From Opitutaceae bacterium (GTDB taxonomy: Bacteria; Verrucomicrobiota; Verrucomicrobiia; Opitutales; Opitutaceae): DNA of 64,000 nucleotides. The notes below the pieces were generated by a model. That model saw only the letters and a program-made list of their open reading frames with translations. It ran no database searches and had not been told where the DNA came from. The stretch is from the NCBI GenBank assembly GCA_003164715.1, contig PLTZ01000030.1:1-64000 (forward strand). Reading direction: 5' to 3'. Position numbers and translations under genes: made by a program. Shown piece by piece: positions 22,465-31,989 of this stretch (the stretch's first letter is position 1; every line of letters starts with the position of its first letter).

Positions 22465-23903
22465 AGCGCTTCCTGGTACAGCGCCTCGTAGGCCGCCGCC
22501 GAGGCCGCCCAGCTGAAATCGCGCGCCATGCCCCGCCGCTGGACCGCCGCGAGGCGCGGCTTGTCGGCGTAGAGTATTAAGGCGCGCTCGAGCGCGTCGC
22601 GCAGCGACGCGGCATTCGGCTCGCACATGAGGCCCGTGCCGCCCTCCCGGTCCTCGTCGGCGTCCCGGACGGTGTCGACCAGGCCGCCCACGCGGCTCAC
22701 GATCGGCACGGTGCCGTAAGCCTGCGAGTACATCTGGTTCAGCCCGCACGGCTCGAAGAGCGACGGCATCACGAAGAAGTCTCCCCCCGCCTCGATCAGA
22801 TGGCTCATAGGCTCGTCGAGCTTCGAGCAGACGAACACCTTCGCGGGCGCGTCCGCGGCCAGCTTCTGCAGCTGCTGCTCCATCCGCTTGTCGCCCGCCC
22901 CGAGCACGATGAGCCGGCAGTCGCGGGTCTTGAAGAAGTCGGCGTTCGCGAGCAGCAGGTCGATCCCCTTCTGCTCGGTGAGCCGGCAGATCATCCCGAA
23001 CACGGGCCCGGTGTACGCCGGGTCGAGGCCGCTCTGCCTGAGGAGCTCACGGCGGCACCCCAGCTTTCCCGAGAGGTCGGCCGCCGAGTACCGGGAGGGA
23101 ATGAGCGGGTCGGTCGCGGGATTCCACACCGCCGTGTCGATCCCGTTGAGAATCCCCGACAGGTCGTCGACCCGCGTCTGGACGACGCCCTCGAGGCCGC
23201 AGCCGAACTCGGGACTCTGGATCTCCTTCGCGTAGCGTGGGCTCACCGTCGTCAGCCGGTCCGCAAAGAGGATGCCGCCCTTCAGGAAGTTCACCTGGCC
23301 GTAGTACTCCAGACCGTCCATCGTGAACATCTCGTCGGGAAGGTTCGTCTTGGCGAAGCTCCCGGCCGGGAAGAGGCCCTGGTACGCGATGTTGTGGATG
23401 GTGAAGACCGTCTTCATCGCGAGGGTCACCCCGAAGCGGCGCTCCGCCTCGCGCAGCAGGAGCGGAAGGAGCGCGGCCTGCCAGTCGTGGCCGTGGACGA
23501 TGTCCGCCCCGAGATCGGCCAGGCGCATGGTCTCGACGACCGCCTTGCAGAAGAAGATGAACCGCTCCGCGTTGTCCTCGTAGTCGCGCTCCCCGTTCCC
23601 GTAGGGACGCTTGCGGTCGAAGTACTCATCCCTGCAGATCAGGTATATGGTGAGGTTCTTCTGCGGGGAAAACGCGACCACGTCGCCCGAGACGAACTGG
23701 TCCCCCATCTCGATCTTCAGTTTGAATTTGCGTTCGGCCCCCGCGGCAGCCGGGTGGCTGAGCGCGTCCCGGTATCCCGGCAGGAAGGCCGATACTTGGT
23801 GCCCGTTGCCCGCAAAGGTCGTGACAAGCGCCCCCACGGCATCCGCGAGGCCGCCTGTCTTCATGTACGGGTAGAGTTCGCTCGCCGCGTGGACGATCTT
23901 CAT
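22461..23903 (-). CDS. glgA: glycogen synthase (ADP-glucose type)
   Basis: A 480-aa GT5 enzyme that extends alpha-1,4-glucan from ADP-glucose. The N-terminal substrate-lysine motif is KTGGLADAVGAL (residues 16-27). Other motifs are HGHDWQAALLPLL, TIHNIAYQGLFP, GMICRLTEQKGIDLL and the C-terminal MPSLFEPCGLNQMYSQAYGTVPIV. Length is typical. The stop overlaps the photolyase start. No other glycogen gene is adjacent. Upstream is a 476-bp stretch with no supported gene, which presumably holds its promoter. Confidence 0.96.
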   Translation of the reverse strand: MKIVHAASELYPYMKTGGLADAVGALVTTFAGNGHQVSAFLPGYRDALSHPAAAGAERKFKLKIEMGDQFVSGDVVAFSPQKNLTIYLICRDEYFDRKRPYGNGERDYEDNAERFIFFCKAVVETMRLADLGADIVHGHDWQAALLPLLLREAERRFGVTLAMKTVFTIHNIAYQGLFPAGSFAKTNLPDEMFTMDGLEYYGQVNFLKGGILFADRLTTVSPRYAKEIQSPEFGCGLEGVVQTRVDDLSGILNGIDTAVWNPATDPLIPSRYSAADLSGKLGCRRELLRQSGLDPAYTGPVFGMICRLTEQKGIDLLLANADFFKTRDCRLIVLGAGDKRMEQQLQKLAADAPAKVFVCSKLDEPMSHLIEAGGDFFVMPSLFEPCGLNQMYSQAYGTVPIVSRVGGLVDTVRDADEDREGGTGLMCEPNAASLRDALERALILYADKPRLAAVQRRGMARDFSWAASAAAYEALYQEAL

Positions 23904-24379
23904 GGCCGATTCAGCTCACGTCAGGCCCGCGCCGGGTTTTCGTAACCTGCTCTCGCTCAATCCAAGGCGGTCTGAAAAGCGAACGTTGTCCGTTGGTCTG
24001 CGGATAGAGAGCACTGGACGGCAAATCTAGGCCGGTCGAAAGCGAGTTGTCGAGAGCGGTATGAACCGGCGCCGCGGGCTCCGTGCCCGCGGCCGGAGCG
24101 ATGAACCGAGGGATCTCTCAATGCGTCTCGGCATAGGGAGAATGCCCGGATCGGCGCCGGTCTCTCTGCCGAGATTTTCATGGCCATCCATGCGGGGAAC
24201 GGCTTGGCTCGCAGGAAAGGCGCTCCGATGGATGCGCACCCAGGTTTGCAGGAGGCTCTTTTTCGGGACCTTGGCCCCAGCCTTCCGGCATGTTCGCGGA
24301 GCGCCCTGGGGCAGCAGCGCGCTTGGCCGCCGATGTTGAGGCGAATCACACCGGGGCATGCGGCGAATCCGCTGTGCAA
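23904..24379. other. 476-bp spacer without supported gene, possible decayed or repeated element
   Basis: Short frames exist on both strands but none has a recognisable product or gene-like start context. The longest on plus (24061-24339) is rich in Arg and Trp and looks non-coding. The text includes the inverted pair 'gccgcgggc'/'gcccgcggc' near 24070-24092. Composition is lower in GC than the neighbours. It must contain the promoters of the divergent glgA and lipoprotein genes, but I cannot assign boxes with confidence. Confidence 0.4.
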
Positions 24380-25192
24380 ATGAAACCCCGATCCAACCCC
24401 TCCGCGCAATCGCGTCGCCTTGCGCCCGAGATCGCCGTATTGCTAGGCGTCGCATTCCTGCTCACGGGCTGCGTTTCGACCGGATACCTGAGAGCGAGCA
24501 AGGACACTCCGCCGCCGCAGTCGCTAGACGTGCCTTTTGCCCCGGGCCGGCTTGAGGCGGCGTTGAATGCCGTCATCACTTATAACGGGCCTGGTTCGTG
24601 GAAACGCGATGCGTTCTGGGACGAATACGTCGTGACGCTCCGCAATCCCGGCAGCCAGGTTCTCACGGTCTCCGCCACGGGGCTGACCGATTTCTCGGGC
24701 GCGGTCCAGACGGCAGGGGACAATCCGTGGAAACTGGAAAAGCAGAGCAAGACCCTTGAAGAGAAATACCGAGCGGCCGGCATTACCTTTGCGCGTTACA
24801 CGGTTCCAGGCGTACTCATTGTCGGTGGGGCAACGGCTCTTGCAGCCGCTACTTCAGGCGGTGGGTTTTTAGCCGGTTATGCCGTGGCCGCCGGGGCCGC
24901 CGGGGCCACCGTGGTGGTGCTGCCTGTTTATTACGGCACCGTTCTAACGATCAATCACTTTGACAAGGTCCGGATGGAAAAAGAGTTCACCAGGCGACGG
25001 ATTGTGCTGCCGATTTCCCTTGCTGCGGGGCAGACGCGGACCGGCAGCTTCTTCTTCCCCATGGTGCCCAGCCCCCGCTCGCTCGCCTTTCACTGGACTG
25101 CCGAGTCGGGCCCTGGAGATTCCGTCCTTGCGCTCGGATTCCTGCACGACCTCCACGTCAAGAAGGCGGATAAGCCGGCGGCCACCAAGTAG
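24380..25192 (+). CDS. predicted lipoprotein of unknown function
   Basis: A 270-aa product. The N-terminus has a signal peptide ending in the lipobox LLTGC, so Cys32 would be lipidated. A middle hydrophobic Gly/Ala-rich segment (about residues 140-180, VPGVLIVGGATALAAATSGGG and AVAAGAAGATVVVLPVYYG) could form one or two membrane helices. The rest is soluble, with WDEYVVTLRNPG and a KADKPAATK tail. I do not recognise the family. I chose the ATG at 24380 because it starts the signal peptide. GC is lower than nearby genes (34 of 60 bases at 24781-24840), hinting at separate origin. Confidence 0.65.
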   Translation: MKPRSNPSAQSRRLAPEIAVLLGVAFLLTGCVSTGYLRASKDTPPPQSLDVPFAPGRLEAALNAVITYNGPGSWKRDAFWDEYVVTLRNPGSQVLTVSATGLTDFSGAVQTAGDNPWKLEKQSKTLEEKYRAAGITFARYTVPGVLIVGGATALAAATSGGGFLAGYAVAAGAAGATVVVLPVYYGTVLTINHFDKVRMEKEFTRRRIVLPISLAAGQTRTGSFFFPMVPSPRSLAFHWTAESGPGDSVLALGFLHDLHVKKADKPAATK

Positions 25193-25297
25193 ATCGCGAG
25201 CCCGTTCGGGGCGTTCCTGCTTAATCCGCTCGCCAATTCGGGCGGGTTGAGGGATGTTGGAAGCGGTTGACTCGCCGAATGCGGGTCCCGCAAAGAA

Positions 25298-27355
25298 ATG
25301 TTAAACACCAAGCCGGGCCGCAAGGGCCCACAGGCCGATGACTCAGTCAAAGGCGTAATCCAATTCAGAGCCGGCGGTTCCGCGTTCGTTGTCGTTGACG
25401 GCAAACGGGATGAGCCGTCGATCCAGATCTCCCCAGACGACACAGGCGTCGCCCTCCCGGGCGACACGGTCGTCGTTCGCATCTACGGAGGCGTCGCCGG
25501 CAGGCGCCCCGGCGAGCGCGTGGGCCGCGTGGTCCAGATTGTCGAGCGCGCCCGCGCCGTCATTGTCGGGGACCTAAGGCGCGAGGGCCGCAACTTCATC
25601 GTTGCCCCGGACGACCCGCGGTTCGTCTACGAGATCGCCGTCCCCGACCCCGCGAGGTCCCCCGTCAAGCCCGTTCCCCACCCCGGCGACAAGGTCATCG
25701 TCAAGCTCGGGGAATGGCGGCGGCGCGAGCAGCCCCTGGTCGGCGAGATCACCGGCAGGCTCGGGCGCACCCACGAGCCGAGGGCGGAGCTCCTCGGCAT
25801 CTTCGTCAAGCACGGCCTCGAGCCGAACTTCCCGGCGGACGTCGAGCGCGAGGCTTCCCACATCCCCGACCACGTCGGCGCAAGGGAGATCGAGGGCCGC
25901 AGGGACTACCGCGCCATCCCCGTCTTCACGATCGATCCCGACGACGCGAAGGATTTCGACGACGCCCTCTCGATCGAGGACCTGGGCGGCGGCAGCGTCC
26001 GCGTCGGGATCCACATCGCCGACGTCTCGAGCTACGTGAAGCACGGCACCGCCATCGACCGCGAGGCGCGCACGCGCGGAAACTCGACCTACCTGGTCGG
26101 CACCGTGATCCCCATGCTGCCGGAGAAGCTCTCGAACGGCCTCTGCTCGCTCGTCGAGGGTCAGGACCGCCTCTGCAAGGCGGTCTTCCTCACCTTCGGG
26201 CCGGACTTCCGGATCCGGGACACGGACTTCGCGAACACGGTCATCCGCAGCCGCAAGCGCCTCACCTACAAGCAGGCCTACGCCCTTCTCTTCGAGAACA
26301 GCCTGGAGAAGATCCGCTCGATGCCGGTCCCGCCGAAGCACCAGACAGGCTCCACGGGCCGGGCGCTGCGGGAGCTAGGCGACCGCGAGCTTTCGGATCT
26401 CCAGTCGTGGATCCGGGCCCTCTGGCGGATCGCGAGCGCCCTCAGGCGCGAGCGCATGGCGGTCGGGAGCCTGGACCTCGACATGCCGGAGACGAAGATC
26501 TTCGTCGACCCCCAGGGCTACGCGGACCGGCTCGAGCGCATCGAGCAGGACGAGAGCCACCAGCTGATCGAGGAGTTCATGCTGGCGGCGAACGAGGCCG
26601 TGGCGCGGCTCACCCGCACCCACAAGCTCCCTTCGCTCTACCGCGTCCACGACAACCCGGACGCCGAGAAACTGAGCGACTACCGCCAGTTCGTCTCCAC
26701 CTTCGGCATCAAGGTCGGCGACCTCACCCACCGGGAGGAGGTCGTGAAGCTCCTCACCATCCTGAAGACCCATCCACAGGGCTACACGCTGCGCACCCAG
26801 TTCCTGAGGAGCCTCAAAAAGGCCTGCTACCGAGCCACCCCCGACGGCCACTACGGCCTGCACAAGAAGGACTACACGCACTTCACCTCCCCGATCCGGC
26901 GGTACTCCGACCTGGTTGTCCACCAGGTCCTCCAGTCCTACCTTTCCAACAGGGGCGAAGGCGGCGCCGTCCGCCACGACCTCCGGGGCATCCAGCAGCT
27001 TGCCGAGCACCTGAGCCTCACCGAGGTGAACTCGACGGAGGCCGAGCGCGAGAGCGTCAAGATCAAGCTGCTCGAATTCTTCGAGCGCGAGCTGGCGAAG
27101 AAGAAGCGCACGGCCTTTGCGGCCGTCATCACGGACGTGCGCCGCCACGGGTTCTTCATCGAGCTCGTCGAGTCCATGACCTTCGGGTTCGTCTCGTCCG
27201 ACACGCTCGGCGACGACTACTACCAGCTGAACCCGGAGGGCAACGCTCTCGTCGGCCGGCGCAAGCACCGGGTCTACGAGCTCAACGGCAGGCTTGACGT
27301 CGTCGTGGACAAGGTGGACCGGTTTAAGCGGATCATCGACTTCCGGCCGGCCTAG
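25298..27355 (+). CDS. rnr: ribonuclease R
   Basis: A 685-aa 3'-to-5' exoribonuclease of the RNB family. An N-terminal cold-shock-like RNA-binding part (residues 10-170) precedes the RNB domain. The domain opens with IPVFTIDPDDAKDFDDALS, whose aspartates bind the catalytic metals, and continues with DVSSYVKHGTAIDREA, YLVGTVIPMLPEKLSNGLCSL and HKKDYTHFTSPIRRYSDLVVHQ. A C-terminal S1-like stretch (FAAVITDVRRHGFFIELVES) closes it. It degrades structured RNA in the cytoplasm. The next gene starts 13 bp downstream on the same strand. Confidence 0.95.
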   Translation: MLNTKPGRKGPQADDSVKGVIQFRAGGSAFVVVDGKRDEPSIQISPDDTGVALPGDTVVVRIYGGVAGRRPGERVGRVVQIVERARAVIVGDLRREGRNFIVAPDDPRFVYEIAVPDPARSPVKPVPHPGDKVIVKLGEWRRREQPLVGEITGRLGRTHEPRAELLGIFVKHGLEPNFPADVEREASHIPDHVGAREIEGRRDYRAIPVFTIDPDDAKDFDDALSIEDLGGGSVRVGIHIADVSSYVKHGTAIDREARTRGNSTYLVGTVIPMLPEKLSNGLCSLVEGQDRLCKAVFLTFGPDFRIRDTDFANTVIRSRKRLTYKQAYALLFENSLEKIRSMPVPPKHQTGSTGRALRELGDRELSDLQSWIRALWRIASALRRERMAVGSLDLDMPETKIFVDPQGYADRLERIEQDESHQLIEEFMLAANEAVARLTRTHKLPSLYRVHDNPDAEKLSDYRQFVSTFGIKVGDLTHREEVVKLLTILKTHPQGYTLRTQFLRSLKKACYRATPDGHYGLHKKDYTHFTSPIRRYSDLVVHQVLQSYLSNRGEGGAVRHDLRGIQQLAEHLSLTEVNSTEAERESVKIKLLEFFERELAKKKRTAFAAVITDVRRHGFFIELVESMTFGFVSSDTLGDDYYQLNPEGNALVGRRKHRVYELNGRLDVVVDKVDRFKRIIDFRPA

Positions 27356-27368
27356 ACTTGAACCCTCC

Positions 27369-27899
27369 ATGAAACACTACGACTTCCCCACGCACTTCCG
27401 AGAGCTGTACGACCGCGCGGTGGCGCTCTATGCCAAGGGCCAGCGCGGCGCCGAGACCTTCTTCGACAAGGAGCAGACGGCGTGGCTCGCCTCGAACGGC
27501 ATCACCCCCCAGCACGTCTACGACTACGCCGAGGACGAGGTCAACGACGGCGAGCCGGGATTCGCGCACGCGATCCTCATCGAATCCGCGCGCCACAACT
27601 ACTTCATGAACGTCCAGCACGGCAAGCCGTCGGCGCACGTGCTCGACGTGGCGACCTTGCCCGCGAAGACGGACGCCGCGAAGGGCATCGAGTGGCTGCC
27701 AAGGATCATCCCGAAGGCCAAGGCGAAGCTCCGCGGCGAGCTGCCCGCGAGCCTCATGTACTGCTGCGGCGGGGACCGGCGCTTCTTCAAGGCCCACGAC
27801 ATCCTTCCCTCGGAGTTCCTGGGCGTCGTCTGGCGAAACGCCGACAATGACGCGGCGACCATCGACTGGGTCGTCGCCCGCAGCAAGACGGCGAAGTAG
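27369..27899 (+). CDS. conserved hypothetical protein, 176 aa
   Basis: The ATG at 27369 gives a soluble, charged protein starting MKHYDFPTHFRELYDRAV. It contains EDEVNDGEPGFAHAILIESARHNYF near residues 55-80 and LMYCCGGDRRFFKAHDI near residues 125-142. No membrane helix or signal peptide is visible, and the family is not one I can name. Adjacent Cys-Cys and the His residues might bind metal. It follows rnr by 13 bp and probably shares its transcript. The gene then ends 11 bp from the oppositely oriented polymerase gene. Confidence 0.75.
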   Translation: MKHYDFPTHFRELYDRAVALYAKGQRGAETFFDKEQTAWLASNGITPQHVYDYAEDEVNDGEPGFAHAILIESARHNYFMNVQHGKPSAHVLDVATLPAKTDAAKGIEWLPRIIPKAKAKLRGELPASLMYCCGGDRRFFKAHDILPSEFLGVVWRNADNDAATIDWVVARSKTAK

Positions 27900-27910
27900 C
27901 GCCGCCCCCG

Positions 27911-30100
27911 CTAAAGGAGCTCCCCCTGCCGGCTGTCGGACCCGCGGGGCGGCGCGCTTGCGCCGATAAACTTCCCGTAGCGCTCGAGCCAGTCGTCGAG
28001 CTTCCCGAGGTAGTGGTCGGGATCGTAGGGCGCCGCGGCGGGGTCGTACAGCGCCAGGGGGCGCGCCCGCTGCCAGTCGCTCGTGCGGCCCTTCCCTTTC
28101 GGCGTGATGTAGTAGGTCACCCGCTCCCCCATCCTCGGCCGCGGCGACAGCTGAAGCGCGGCCTCCGCGGAGGCGCGCCGCGGCTTGCCGCCGCCGGCGA
28201 TGAAGCGCTCGTACGCGTCGGGGTTCATCCCGAGGATCTCCCCCTTCGCGAGCTCGGCCACCGAAAGCGTGCTCTCGGAGATCCTCTTGCGGTACTCCCC
28301 TACGAGGCCGACCGGCGAGGCGGCCTCGACGCCGAGGAGGAATTGGATGAGCGAGTGGGTCAGCTTCTTCAGGAACGGCTCCACCCCCCTCGAGCGAAGC
28401 GCGCTCCCGCGAAGGACCACCCGGCCCGACTCGAGGAGCGCATAGTTCTTGGCCTTGTAGCAGAACATCGCGTCGTACCGGCCGTCGAACTCGAGCTCGA
28501 TTCCCGATGGCAGGATCGGCGCGACCAGGGCGAGGAGCTCCTCCGGCTTGTCGAAGTACTCCTCGGCGGACAGGTAGATCCCATCGGTGTCCGCCTCGAG
28601 CATCCTGCAGCCGTGCTTCCCGAACTCGTCGATAAGCCTCTGGAGCAGCTCGCGGCCCCGCCGCGTCACCTCGGCCGCGAGCTCGCCGTCGCCGAACCGG
28701 GCCCCGGAGAACCCGAGGTACCCGTAGAACGAGTTGATGAGGATCTTGTAGGCGCCCTGGCGCGCCTGGGCCTCCGCCCGCTCGTCGGCGCTCGTCGACG
28801 TCCTCGCGATCAGCTTGTACTTGAGCCGGTACTCGAGCAGGCGCCTAAGGAGCGGGATGAAGACCCCGAGCGAGTCGTTCGCCGGGTTGCGCCCGATGTT
28901 CAGGAGCAGGCTCGGATACAGCGAGGCCACGTCGAAATGCAGGACGTGGCGGAAGACGCCCTCGTTGAAGCTGCGCGTGTAGCCTCCGTCAAAGGGGCGG
29001 ACCTCGGGCGGCTGCGGGCACGACTGCCTGGCGTGGTAGTACTCCTCGAGGAACAGGAGGTCGATCTTCACGGTCGTCCCCCGCAGCGTCGCCTCCTGCA
29101 GCGGGATCGGGAACGCGCGGGCCTGCTCGAAGTACGTCGGCAGCAGAAGGTCCGCAAGGCCGTGGGTCTCTCTCAGGTCGTCCTCCAGGTAGGCGCAGAA
29201 CCGGGCCCGGTCCCGCGCGAACGCCTCGGCGATGCGGCTGCCCTCGATGTACGTGCGGTCCGCGCCCTCCTCCTCGGTTATCCCGAAGTGGATCGCGACC
29301 TCCTTCAGGCCGTAGGCGTTGAGCTCCCGGGCCGTGATGTCGTTTAGGAGCGTGAGCAGGTACGTGTCGATGACCGCCCGGCCCGGCAGGTCGCAGCGCG
29401 GGAAGTCGATCCAGCGCTCGGCCACCTTGAGCCGGCTGTTCCGGAACGACGCCCGCTGCCCGAAGCGCCCCCAGGCGCACGGGACGCGGCGCATCCGGCA
29501 CCGCTGGCGCAGGTAGTCGAGGTCGAACTTGAAGATGTTGTGGCCCTCGATGACGTCGGGGTCGGCCTCCGCCAGCTCCCGGTTGAAGGCGACCAGGAGC
29601 CGCTTCTCCGCCTCGTCCGTCATCGCGTCGAGGAGGAGGAGGCGGTTCCTCCCCTGGAAGCGCATCCCGATCGCGAGCACCCGGTCGCCGGGGTTCGCAG
29701 GATCGCTGAACCCCCCGTCGGCCGAGCCCGTCTCGATGTCGACCTGGCAGCGCCGCAGCCTGGCGAAGGCCATGTCACCGAACAAGCGGGCGCGCCGCTG
29801 CAGGAGGAACTGGCTCTCGAGGGGCCTTATGGCGTCCACCGCGACGTGGTCGCGGGCCGCCTTGACGAAGTCGTCGAACGCCTCGAGCGATCCCGCCCGG
29901 GCCAGCGTCCCCAGCGCCGCGGTGCCGCCCAGCTTCTCAAACTCCACTCCGGCCACGGGCCCGATGAACGGGTTCCTGGACAGCCACGCGAACGGCTCGA
30001 AGGGCCTTGTCTCCTCGCGCCTCCCCCCTGCCTCGGTCTCCACCGAGACCCGGGCCCTGCCCCCGCCGTCGATCCAGACGCCGCAGAGCGAGCCGTCCAT
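27911..30100 (-). CDS. family B DNA polymerase with proofreading exonuclease
   Basis: A 729-aa polymerase. Exonuclease motifs are intact: DIET (Asp121, Glu123), EGHNIFKFDLDYL (Asn188, Asp193) and AYLEDDL (Tyr304, Asp307/308). Polymerase motif A is HFDVASLYPSLLL (Asp390), motif B is YKILINSFYGYLG (451-463) and motif C is DTDG (504-507). It is slightly shorter than E. coli Pol II. In bacteria such enzymes act in repair or damage tolerance. A small membrane-protein gene on the same strand lies 19 bp upstream. Presence of Pol B is patchy among bacteria, so acquisition is possible, but the base composition matches the neighbours. Confidence 0.93.
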   Translation of the reverse strand: MDGSLCGVWIDGGGRARVSVETEAGGRREETRPFEPFAWLSRNPFIGPVAGVEFEKLGGTAALGTLARAGSLEAFDDFVKAARDHVAVDAIRPLESQFLLQRRARLFGDMAFARLRRCQVDIETGSADGGFSDPANPGDRVLAIGMRFQGRNRLLLLDAMTDEAEKRLLVAFNRELAEADPDVIEGHNIFKFDLDYLRQRCRMRRVPCAWGRFGQRASFRNSRLKVAERWIDFPRCDLPGRAVIDTYLLTLLNDITARELNAYGLKEVAIHFGITEEEGADRTYIEGSRIAEAFARDRARFCAYLEDDLRETHGLADLLLPTYFEQARAFPIPLQEATLRGTTVKIDLLFLEEYYHARQSCPQPPEVRPFDGGYTRSFNEGVFRHVLHFDVASLYPSLLLNIGRNPANDSLGVFIPLLRRLLEYRLKYKLIARTSTSADERAEAQARQGAYKILINSFYGYLGFSGARFGDGELAAEVTRRGRELLQRLIDEFGKHGCRMLEADTDGIYLSAEEYFDKPEELLALVAPILPSGIELEFDGRYDAMFCYKAKNYALLESGRVVLRGSALRSRGVEPFLKKLTHSLIQFLLGVEAASPVGLVGEYRKRISESTLSVAELAKGEILGMNPDAYERFIAGGGKPRRASAEAALQLSPRPRMGERVTYYITPKGKGRTSDWQRARPLALYDPAAAPYDPDHYLGKLDDWLERYGKFIGASAPPRGSDSRQGELL

Positions 30101-30119
30101 GGCGCCCCCCTAGGTCCCG

Positions 30120-30458
30120 TCAGAACGGCCGGACGAAGACCATCGCCACGGCCGTGATCGCGAGAACCAGGGAGACGAGCATGAACGCATCGGCCTGGGC
30201 GCGCCTGCGGTAGGCGAAGCTGACCATCACGGAGAGCCCGAGCCAGCAGACGAGCTTCACGGCGACCCATCCCGGGAACCCAAGGTGGAGCTTGCCGAGC
30301 ATCGCGAACCCGCTGATGAACGTCAGGAGCGCCGCGACCCCGGTGATCATGACGACCCGCTTGCGCGTCTCGGCGGGGGCGGCAAAGGCGTAGAACGTGT
30401 ACGCCAGCAGCACGATGATCGAGCTTAGGTGGAGCACATGGTAGGTGGTTAGCTTCAT
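30120..30458 (-). CDS. small membrane protein of unknown function
   Basis: A 112-aa protein with four predicted helices. It starts MKLTTYHVLHLSSIIVLLAYTFYAF and has a charged loop AETRKRVVM followed by helices containing LLTFISGFAML and KLVCWLGLSVMVSFAYRR. The fold recalls small SirB2/CopD-like membrane proteins with a histidine near the N-terminus, but I cannot assign it. It sits upstream of the family B polymerase on the same strand. A longer start 30 bp upstream adds ten residues without support. Confidence 0.65.
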   Translation of the reverse strand: MKLTTYHVLHLSSIIVLLAYTFYAFAAPAETRKRVVMITGVAALLTFISGFAMLGKLHLGFPGWVAVKLVCWLGLSVMVSFAYRRRAQADAFMLVSLVLAITAVAMVFVRPF

Positions 30459-30702
30459 CGTGCTGGCTGGTAGAAAGTTAAATGACACCCCGCCTGTGCC
30501 GTGTGCCCAAAGGCTCAGGACCTTTTCAAGTCAAGGTGGGCGCCTCCGTTGCGACGTTTGCTTTCCGGTTTACGGCCTAGCAGCTTCCGCGGCGGTTCTG
30601 GCTCCCGTAATGTTTCCAAGGCAAAGAGCGGTTATTGAAAGCACCTCGAACACTGCAGGGTGTCTGTCCTTGAGTCTGGGAGATGCCGGCCCACCGTCAA
30701 GT

Positions 30703-31950
30703 ATGCCCTTGCGGATTCTACTGCCGGCCATCGGCAGCTCCGGCGACGTCCACCCGGTGATCGCGCTCGGCCGGGCGCTCCGCCTGAGGGGCCACGCGGT
30801 CGAGGTGGCCGCCAACGAGTATTTCTGCGAGCCGGTCACCGCCGCAGGCCTCGGGTTTGTCGCGCTCGGCACCCGGGCGCAGGCTGACGCGATCATGAAG
30901 GACCCGAGGCTCTGGCACCCGCACCGGGGCTTCGAGTGCATCGTGGACCACGCCCTCCTCCCCCACCTGAGGAGCCTTTACCGCATGATCGAGGAGCGCC
31001 GCGGGCCGAGCTTGGTCGTCGCCGCGACGACCCTGTGCCTCGGGGCGCGGGTCGCCCAGGAGCGGCTCGGGGTTGCGACGGCGACGCTTCACCTGCAGCC
31101 AAGCGTCTTTCGCAGCCACGTCGACAGCGGCAGGCTCTCGTTCCTCAACCTGGGCCCGGGCATGCCGCGCGCGGTGAAGACGGCGCTCTTCTGGCTGATC
31201 GACGCGATCTTCGTCGAGCGGGCCATAGCCCCCGAGCTGAACGGATTCCGGGCGACGCTCGGCCTGCCGAGCGTGCGGGGCGTCTTCAGCCGGTACGTCC
31301 ACTCGCCCCAGCTGGTCCTCGGGCTCTTCCCGGACTGGTTCGCCCCGGCGCAGGCCGACTGGCCCGGGAACACCCATCTCACGGGCTTCCTCATGCACGA
31401 CGACGGGGGGCTCAGGGACGAGCAGGAGGAGGCCGAGGCGTTCCTCTCCTCCGGTCCCCCGCCGGTCGTCGTCACGCCCGGCTCGGCGGCCATGGACCGC
31501 GGTGAGTTCTTCGCGCGGACGGCCGCCGCCTGCCACTCGCTCGGCCTGCGCGCCATGCTCGTCACCAACCACGCGGCCCAGCTGCCCGCGAGCCTTCCGC
31601 CGGGGATACGGGCGTTCTCCTACCTGCCCTTCAGCCGGATCCTCCCCAAGGCCGCGGCGATCGTGTACCACGGCGGCATCGGGACGCTGGCGCAGGCCGT
31701 GAGGGCGGCAGTCCCGCACCTGATCGTGGCGAACGCCCACGACCAGCCCGACAACGGCCAGAGAATCGAGCGCCTGGGCCTCGGCCGCTGGGTCGGTTCC
31801 TCCCGGTACCGCGCCGGCCGCGCCGCGCGGTTGGTGTCGGAGATCATCGGCTCGGCCGAGATCCGCCAGCGCTGCCGCGAGTTTGCGCCGAGAATCGACA
31901 GCGCGGCGTCGCTCGAGCGCGCCTGCGCGCTCATCGAGGGCCTTGGATAG
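30703..31950 (+). CDS. UDP-sugar glycosyltransferase, GT1/GT28 sterol-glucosyltransferase-like
   Basis: A 415-aa GT-B enzyme. The N-terminal GT28-like acceptor domain begins LRILLPAIGSSGDVHPVIALG. The C-terminal nucleotide-sugar domain has PPVVVTPGSAAM, FSYLPFSRILPKAAAIVYHGGIGTLAQA and HDQPDNGQRI, the usual donor-binding block with the HGG and D-Q pairs. Relatives glucosylate sterols, hopanoid-like lipids or macrolides; the acceptor here is unknown. The ATG at 30703 begins the domain directly. 244 bp separate it from the divergent gene upstream, in which I see no gene. Confidence 0.85.
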   Translation: MPLRILLPAIGSSGDVHPVIALGRALRLRGHAVEVAANEYFCEPVTAAGLGFVALGTRAQADAIMKDPRLWHPHRGFECIVDHALLPHLRSLYRMIEERRGPSLVVAATTLCLGARVAQERLGVATATLHLQPSVFRSHVDSGRLSFLNLGPGMPRAVKTALFWLIDAIFVERAIAPELNGFRATLGLPSVRGVFSRYVHSPQLVLGLFPDWFAPAQADWPGNTHLTGFLMHDDGGLRDEQEEAEAFLSSGPPPVVVTPGSAAMDRGEFFARTAAACHSLGLRAMLVTNHAAQLPASLPPGIRAFSYLPFSRILPKAAAIVYHGGIGTLAQAVRAAVPHLIVANAHDQPDNGQRIERLGLGRWVGSSRYRAGRAARLVSEIIGSAEIRQRCREFAPRIDSAASLERACALIEGLG

Positions 31951-31989
31951 GCAGTGCCCCGCAGAGGGGCTCCCCGGCACCCGGGCTCC

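Noticed and set aside
20134..22491. 785-codon plus-strand frame over the epimerase and photolyase genes
   Set aside because: Spans two convincing minus-strand genes and has an Arg/Pro-rich, motif-free product.
24061..24339. 92-codon ORF in the spacer before the lipoprotein
   Set aside because: Arg/Trp-rich product without motif; other frames over the same bases look equally good, so coding is not supported.
25218..25250. Imperfect hairpin after the lipoprotein gene as a terminator
   Set aside because: The stem needs a wobble pair and is not followed by a T-run, so intrinsic termination is not supported.
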